Of a stretch of DNA of 64,000 nucleotides, positions 59,395 to 64,000 are shown piece by piece. Numbering within the stretch: the first letter of the stretch is position 1; every line of letters begins with the position of its first letter. Under the pieces are notes generated by a model. That model was not told the DNA's origin. It saw only the letters and a program-made list of their open reading frames with translations, and did not search any database. Made by a program: the position numbers and the translations under genes. The DNA comes from Brienomyrus brachyistius (taxonomy: Eukaryota > Chordata > Actinopteri > Osteoglossiformes > Mormyridae), in NCBI RefSeq assembly GCF_023856365.1, contig NC_064542.1, positions 15,290,863 to 15,354,862 on the forward strand. Direction: 5' to 3'.

Positions 59395-59652
59395 GGAGTG
59401 AGTCAGGGAGCGAGTCATGGAATCAGTCAGGGAGAGAGTGAGAGCCAATCAGGGAGTGAGTCAAGGAACGAGTCACGAGTCTGAGAGAGTTAACGAGCGA
59501 CAAGCAGTGAATCAGGGAGCAAGACAGGGAATGAGTCAGTGCAGTGAGTCAGTGCAGTGAGTCAGTACGGTAAGTCAAGGAGTGAGTCAAGGACTGAGTC
59601 AGGGACCAAGTCAAAGATTAAATCAGGGCGAAAGTCATGGAGTGAGTGAAAT
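59395..59652. repeat. GAGTCAGG array containing seven perfect AP-1 sites
   Basis: A degenerate 8-16-bp repeat of GAGTCAGGGA. The exact AP-1/TRE heptamer TGAGTCA is present at 59399, 59457, 59532, 59545, 59558, 59583 and 59595. Near-matches such as CGAGTCA and AAGTCA fill the gaps. Confidence 0.9.
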
Positions 59653-60329
59653 GAGCTGACCAACTGCACACACAAGCCCCCCATCATCTAATTCAAATGA
59701 GAACTAATTTGCTCCCAACATGGAGCCAGAGATTCGACACGCAGACCCATGTGGGTGCCACACTAAGGAGGGCGACCCATCCTAGGAGATAAAACGAGAA
59801 GAAAAGGCCCTCGCTGGGGCCCAGGGGGTATAGCGGCTGCAGGATCGATCTTATGGGCAGTCAGGGGTCAGGAGGTGAGGGGAGGCTGAGAAGGGGGAGG
59901 CACATGACTGACAGCCGACATTACCCCTCCCCCCCCCACCGTGGCCCCCGTCCTTTCAGGCTGGAAGGACAGGGTCCCTGATGGTTATCTGACAGGGAGA
60001 ACGGCCTGCTACCAGGGCAGCGTACACCTCTCATGCTTCGGCACAGGAACGGCATGGCTTTCCGGATGACATGAGAGGGAAAGTGGAGCCCATCCGGTCA
60101 GTGCATAAGCGGGGGAGTGACACACCTGGGACACAGGCAGTCCAGGTGAACGCAAATACACCCACATACACATGCTAACACACACATGCCAACACGCACA
60201 CGCTAACACACACATGCCAACACGCACATGCACAAGCTAACATGCGGACACTACCTATGTTCGACTGACCCTGCCAACAAAACGCATCTGGAGCATGTAC
60301 CCATGTACCCCTGCGGTCTTATACGTGTG

Positions 60330-60331
<2 letters not shown>

Positions 60332-60375
<44 letters not shown>
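60332..60375. repeat. (CA)n microsatellite, left flank of TTGTGGGGAC element copy 2
   Basis: An uninterrupted CA array. Confidence 0.96.
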
Positions 60376-60377
<2 letters not shown>

Positions 60378-60589
60378 TTGTGTGTAATTAAATCTTTGTG
60401 GGGACTAATCCCAACATGACGACCTTAACCCCTAAACAGCCCTAAATTTAATCATAAGCAACCAAATAAAATACGAGACTTTTGGCATTTTTATTTATTT
60501 GCATTTTGCATTCACAGATCTTTGTGGGGACCTGAAAAATGGTCATCACAATGTCAACATTACAGGTCATTATTACATTGTGGGGACTA

Positions 60590-60592
<3 letters not shown>
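60376..60592. mobile_element. TTGTGGGGAC element, copy 2
   Basis: It contains AAATCTTTGTGGGGACTAAT, CATGACGACCTTAACCCC, CACAGATCTTTGTGGGGACC and ATTACATTGTGGGGACTAAT. It aligns with 20449-20698 apart from a deletion of about 20 bp after the first GGGGACT. Confidence 0.78.

Positions 60593-60620
<28 letters not shown>
60593..60620. repeat. (CA)14 microsatellite, right flank
   Basis: An uninterrupted CA array. Confidence 0.96.
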
Positions 60621-60626
<6 letters not shown>

Positions 60627-60719
60627 GGCCCCATTCTCCCCCCACACCAGTCCTGTCCATCTGCGTAAAGGTGAGGTGGAGAGCCCTACCCCTTCCCCAC
60701 ATCACCCCCCCTCCCAGTT

Positions 60720-60915
60720 TCTGTCCCTGAATATTCATAATGCCACTATGCCAGTCAATCGGACTCCTTGTTTTGGCATTTTGTTAAATATTCAGAAGTG
60801 TGGATGCAATTAACATGTCATTAATGAATAATTAATTACAACTAAAGCTGCCACAAAATTTATGAATTTTAATTATTGAAATGGCAAATATGGAAGCCAA
60901 TGTTATTTTACCCCC
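60720..60915. other. AT-rich unique block, candidate conserved element
   Basis: TGAATATTCATAATGCC, GATGCAATTAACATGTCATT, AATGAATAATTAATTACAAC and GAATTTTAATTATTG are packed in 150 bp directly after the CA-flanked element. Confidence 0.38.
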
Positions 60916-61139
60916 ACAGTGTGGCCCGTGTGCGTTTGGGGGTGGGGGGGGGTCTTATTTATCCAGCAAACAGCACCTTTCTGTCAAGCAGTTCCATCAA
61001 ACCTGTAATACTCACACGTTACATTAATACATTAATACTTGCAATCTGATTGGCCGCTACTGTGCATTAATCGCTTGCTGGTTGGCTGTATGTAGCAGAT
61101 GCCTCCTTCCATTTCTGCCCCCAAAGCAGGGACCCTGGT

Positions 61140-61442
61140 AAGCACACACACATACATACACTCTGGTATACACACTCGCATACATGCTCGCACACACTCG
61201 CATACAAGCTCACATACACACTTGCATACACGTTCGAGTAAATGTACTCATTCGCAAGTACATATGCACTCACATATACACTCGCATACACACTCGCATA
61301 CGCACTCGCATATGCACTCGCATATACACTCATATACACTCACATATGCACTTATATACGCACTCGCATATGCACTCGCATATACACTCGCATACGCACT
61401 CGCATACGCACTCGCATACTCACTCGCATACACTCTTGCTTA
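61140..61442. repeat. 12-bp (GCACTCGCATAC)n minisatellite
   Basis: About 25 imperfect dodecamers. 12 bp is four codons, so both strands carry long Ala-Tyr or His-Thr-type frames that are not genes. Confidence 0.95.
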
Positions 61443-61824
61443 CAAGCAGCATGTTTAAAATCTGAGGCATGTGTTACGAAATCAGGATCCATTTCTGTGC
61501 CATGGTCGTCCGCTCAGAACCCGACCCAACAGGAGAGACGACTGAGGCTGGTATCACAGGCATTATGCTTGTTCTTTGATATTACTGCCTTACTGTATTC
61601 CCACTACTGAGCAGTCAGAATGCAGGCAGGCTCAGGGTGAATCTGCGAGCCGCACCCCAGCCCAGCATCCCTCAGCGGGCTGTAAATTTACCCAACAGGG
61701 GGTGTGTGTTTGTGTGAAACTCCTTCCCAACCACCTTGCTATTCTGCAGACAGGGGTGTGTATGGGGGGGGGGGGGGGGGACATAGCCCCGCCTTTCACA
61801 GGTGTACCCCACGTGCTGTTTGAA

Positions 61825-61838
61825 CGCCCCCTGCTGGC
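61825..61838 (-). promoter_or_regulatory. CTCF-like motif
   Basis: The minus strand reads GCCAGCAGGGGGCG, which contains the core CCASYAGRKGGCR without mismatch. Confidence 0.45.
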
Positions 61839-62069
61839 CGAGACACTGCTAGAGCTGCCGGCACACATATGCTCCTCGCATGCTCTAGTAAGCAGGTAAA
61901 TCACAGGCCAATCACTCTGATTACTGCGCCAGTGGCCCACCGCTCCCTCAGAGGTGCCCTGGCTTCGTCTCGGCTGCTTCGTTAGAGAACTTCCAATTAT
62001 TGCTGCGGCGTGCGACAGCTTGCAGTACAAGGGCGGAGAGCGTGCCGGTGCGCTCACCACAGGGCCCGT

Positions 62070-62084
62070 CCTGCAGGGGGCGCC
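62070..62084 (+). promoter_or_regulatory. CTCF-like motif
   Basis: CCTGCAGGGGGCGCC fits the CTCF core with one mismatch. It is oriented opposite to, and pointing away from, the site at 61825. Confidence 0.42.
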
Positions 62085-62845
62085 GAATGACCTACCAGCC
62101 AAGCTCCCCAAATTCCCCATCCTTGGGAACACAGATCACGGGAGGTGGAGCATCTGCTGCCCCCCCCCCACGAGTGACACCGAGTGAGGCCCATGCTGAA
62201 CATAAGTGGCCCGCTGCGGCCGCCATGGAGAATAGGCAGGTTTACGTTTATTTATTTCCCGCCCTGGAATAACAAGTGACACGCGGCTCATTCCAATGCC
62301 TCCCTAAGAATGTCCCCCCCGCACCCCACCTTTGCTTTGAGTCCGCACACCCCCCACCCTACCGCACCCTCTGAGCAAGGACGACACGGCCAGGTGGGAG
62401 ATGCAGCGCAGCCCACCTGGCGTTCACCGAAAACGACTCACCATAGAACCAGCCAATCAGATGCCTCTTTACATACAAAGTTCTGGTTGAAGGTATAAGG
62501 AGCAACGCCAAAGGTGAACTTCACTGCACAGGCTTGTCCTCCAAGGAATCAAACAAACCTCCCCAGAGCTGTTTCCACATGCATTTTAAAGCCAAAAGGT
62601 GCCTTCAGGCATCAATTAGCCCCTCTCTCACCGGCAGCTGTCCTTATCATCGCCCCGTGCCTGATTAGCCCTCTCCACGCACCTGGTGGAAGGTGTTTTT
62701 CACGGGCCGCTGTTGTTGACGGGCATGTTTACCAGCCAGGACTCCATCTCGTTACTCATTTCGCCTGCAGCATCATTACCTGCCCAAATCCCAGGGCGCC
62801 CCCTACCCACGACTGTGAGCCGCAGGTGCCTGGGAAGACCCCACC

Positions 62846-62859
62846 GTCCCCATGGTAAC
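62846..62859. promoter_or_regulatory. RFX-like X-box
   Basis: GTCCCCATGGTAAC differs at one position from GTNRCC-NN-RGYAAC. Confidence 0.35.
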
Positions 62860-63577
62860 GCGACACAGATCAGCGCAAGGTGACGAGTGGCTTGCCGGTG
62901 ATCCGTGCCGGTTCTGGTTGGTCTCCGAGCGCCAGAAGCAACGTAAGCCCCCCCATGACTGAGCTGAGCTGATCCTCTTAGCTTCGGCGTCGGAGGGGAG
63001 TTACTATAAGCGGCCCACAAGTCTGAGGATGAGCGACCGCAGCGAGCCGGTAGGGAAACGCATTCCGAGCTGTGTTCGGTGTGTCGGTGTTTAAGGGCCC
63101 GGTTCTGCTCCGGAAGCCTTTGATACCAGCGACAGCGAGGATAGCAGCCGGGAGGGGGGGCTGTGTGTCCCAGTCAAAGCACTGTAGTGTGTGCTGGCCG
63201 GGGGGGGGGGAGGGGGGGGATTTATTGACAGGAACACCTAGATCAGGTTGTCCTCGATTCCTTAATGAGGCTGATTCAATTAATTTCCTGCCTGCATCTT
63301 CCATCTCGCGTACAGCTCACAGGGGATGCTGTCGTGCATATTAAAATCTTCCCAAAGTTTCACATGCGATAAAGCAACACGGTGTAAGAACCCGAAATGT
63401 TTTTCTTTTCTCCCCCTCACCCCCCTCCCACCCCCGAACCGTTTTCTGCCTCTCCGCTCACGCACGCCTCGCGCTCCAAAGCCAGTTTCTTGGGAACTAA
63501 TTAACATCACCTGTGGTAATTACAGCCGCAAACCAATCAACAGCTGCCCCACTAATTGGTTGTTTCTTCGTTAGGGC

Positions 63578-63596
63578 CGGAAGTCGCCATGGCGAC
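63578..63596. promoter_or_regulatory. ETS site overlapping a palindromic X-box-like motif
   Basis: CCGGAAGT (perfect ETS core) runs straight into GTCGCCATGGCGAC, a perfect 14-bp palindrome one mismatch from the RFX X-box on either strand, and also containing a YY1-like GCCATGGCG. Confidence 0.42.
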
Positions 63597-63960
63597 ACTC
63601 GTCACCTGAGGCAGGGGAATCGGGTGCTGAGAAAACAGGACGGGGCCCGACCCCCCCCACGCTGTGCCTAAGCACACGGGGGAAGGACGCGATCATTATT
63701 TTTAATGCTGCCGTGTTTTTGCTCCTCCTGATGCTTTTGAAGCCATGTGTGTCAGCTGATGTTACGGTGACTCGACTTGTCACCTGGCAATCGTATCCCA
63801 GGCCATGATAGCATTTAGTGGCAAATGGCCATCCCTCTGCTCATGAGCTTTGCCCCATGGGCGATTAAGGAGGGCGTCCATCTGACCAAAGGCTTACCTC
63901 TGTTGCCCTGAGCGCAGTGCTGCATTACCATGACAATCCCTCGCATCGATCCCTGGGCCA

Positions 63961-64000
63961 GGACACACACGCATGCACACAGACACACACACACAGATAC
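63961..64000. repeat. CA-rich microsatellite at window edge
   Basis: GACACACACGCATGCACAC continues to the end of the window; the array is truncated by the boundary. Confidence 0.9.

Larger units (their letters stand above)
39429..64000 (-). other. Upstream EBF intron (partial), by inference
   Basis: Everything right of the acceptor is read as the preceding intron. I searched the minus strand for the zinc-knuckle exon (HEIMCSRCC, KKSCGNRNE) and for the earlier exons (YVRLIDSM, LLYSNG, EKTNNGIHY) without success, so these exons probably lie beyond 64000. If so, this intron exceeds 24.5 kb. Confidence 0.65.

Noticed and set aside
63895..63960. Possible minus-strand donor (CAACAGAG|GTAAGC) with an open frame upstream
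   Set aside because: The implied exon does not match EBF or another recognised protein. A lone GTAAG in 64 kb is expected by chance.
39429..64000. Upstream EBF exons (zinc knuckle and N-terminal DNA-binding exons)
   Set aside because: Searched for by eye in minus-strand translation and not found; they probably lie outside the window.

Overview
This is a 64-kb piece of a ray-finned fish (teleost-type) nuclear genome. It is not prokaryotic or viral. The evidence is the interspersed repeats: several copies of a tRNA-headed V-SINE/DANA-like SINE with a (GGAT)n tail, a second tRNA-derived SINE, and two copies of a TTGTGGGGAC element flanked by CA repeats. There are also dense microsatellites and minisatellites, and an assembly gap of exactly 500 N (36476-36975). 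I cannot name the species.

The only protein-coding sequence I can support is one 82-nt internal exon on the minus strand at 39347-39428. Its consensus splice sites flank a reading frame of 27 residues plus a split codon. Those residues match part of the DNA-binding domain of the EBF/COE (early B-cell factor, Olf-1) transcription factors essentially exactly. The rest of the window is best read as two large introns of this gene: the downstream intron covers 1-39346 and the upstream intron covers 39429-64000. I found no other EBF exon.

Layout. 1-1640: A-rich degenerate repeat, then a conserved-looking AT-rich segment. 2030-5040: an intact SINE with target-site duplication and two minisatellites (44 bp and 41 bp). 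5040-24000: quiet intron with SINE remnants, a three-step tetranucleotide microsatellite, a GA tract beside a CpG-rich block (13.8-14.4 kb), CpG-rich unique sequence (16.7-17.3 kb), a second SINE with perfect 12-bp target-site duplications, and a CpG-rich block at 23.5-24.0 kb. 24-36 kb: enhancer-like motifs (MEIS plus PBX-HOX near 25.0 kb, a perfect RFX X-box at 25.45 kb), a CpG-rich block with inverted E2F-like sites (34.3 kb), and repeats. 37.2-40.5 kb: 22-bp and 100-bp minisatellites, the EBF exon, then long CA arrays. 41-64 kb: a SINE, purine tracts, minisatellites with 42-, 10-, 15-, about 76/50- and 12-bp units, several homeodomain/POU-rich blocks, an array with seven perfect AP-1 sites (59.4-59.6 kb), and CTCF-like and RFX-like motifs near the right edge.

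Nearly all long open reading frames in the window are by-products of stop-free tandem repeats or of the N-run and are not annotated as genes. Motif-level statements (CTCF, RFX, AP-1, PBX-HOX) are pattern matches read by eye. Conservation and activity are inferred, not shown.
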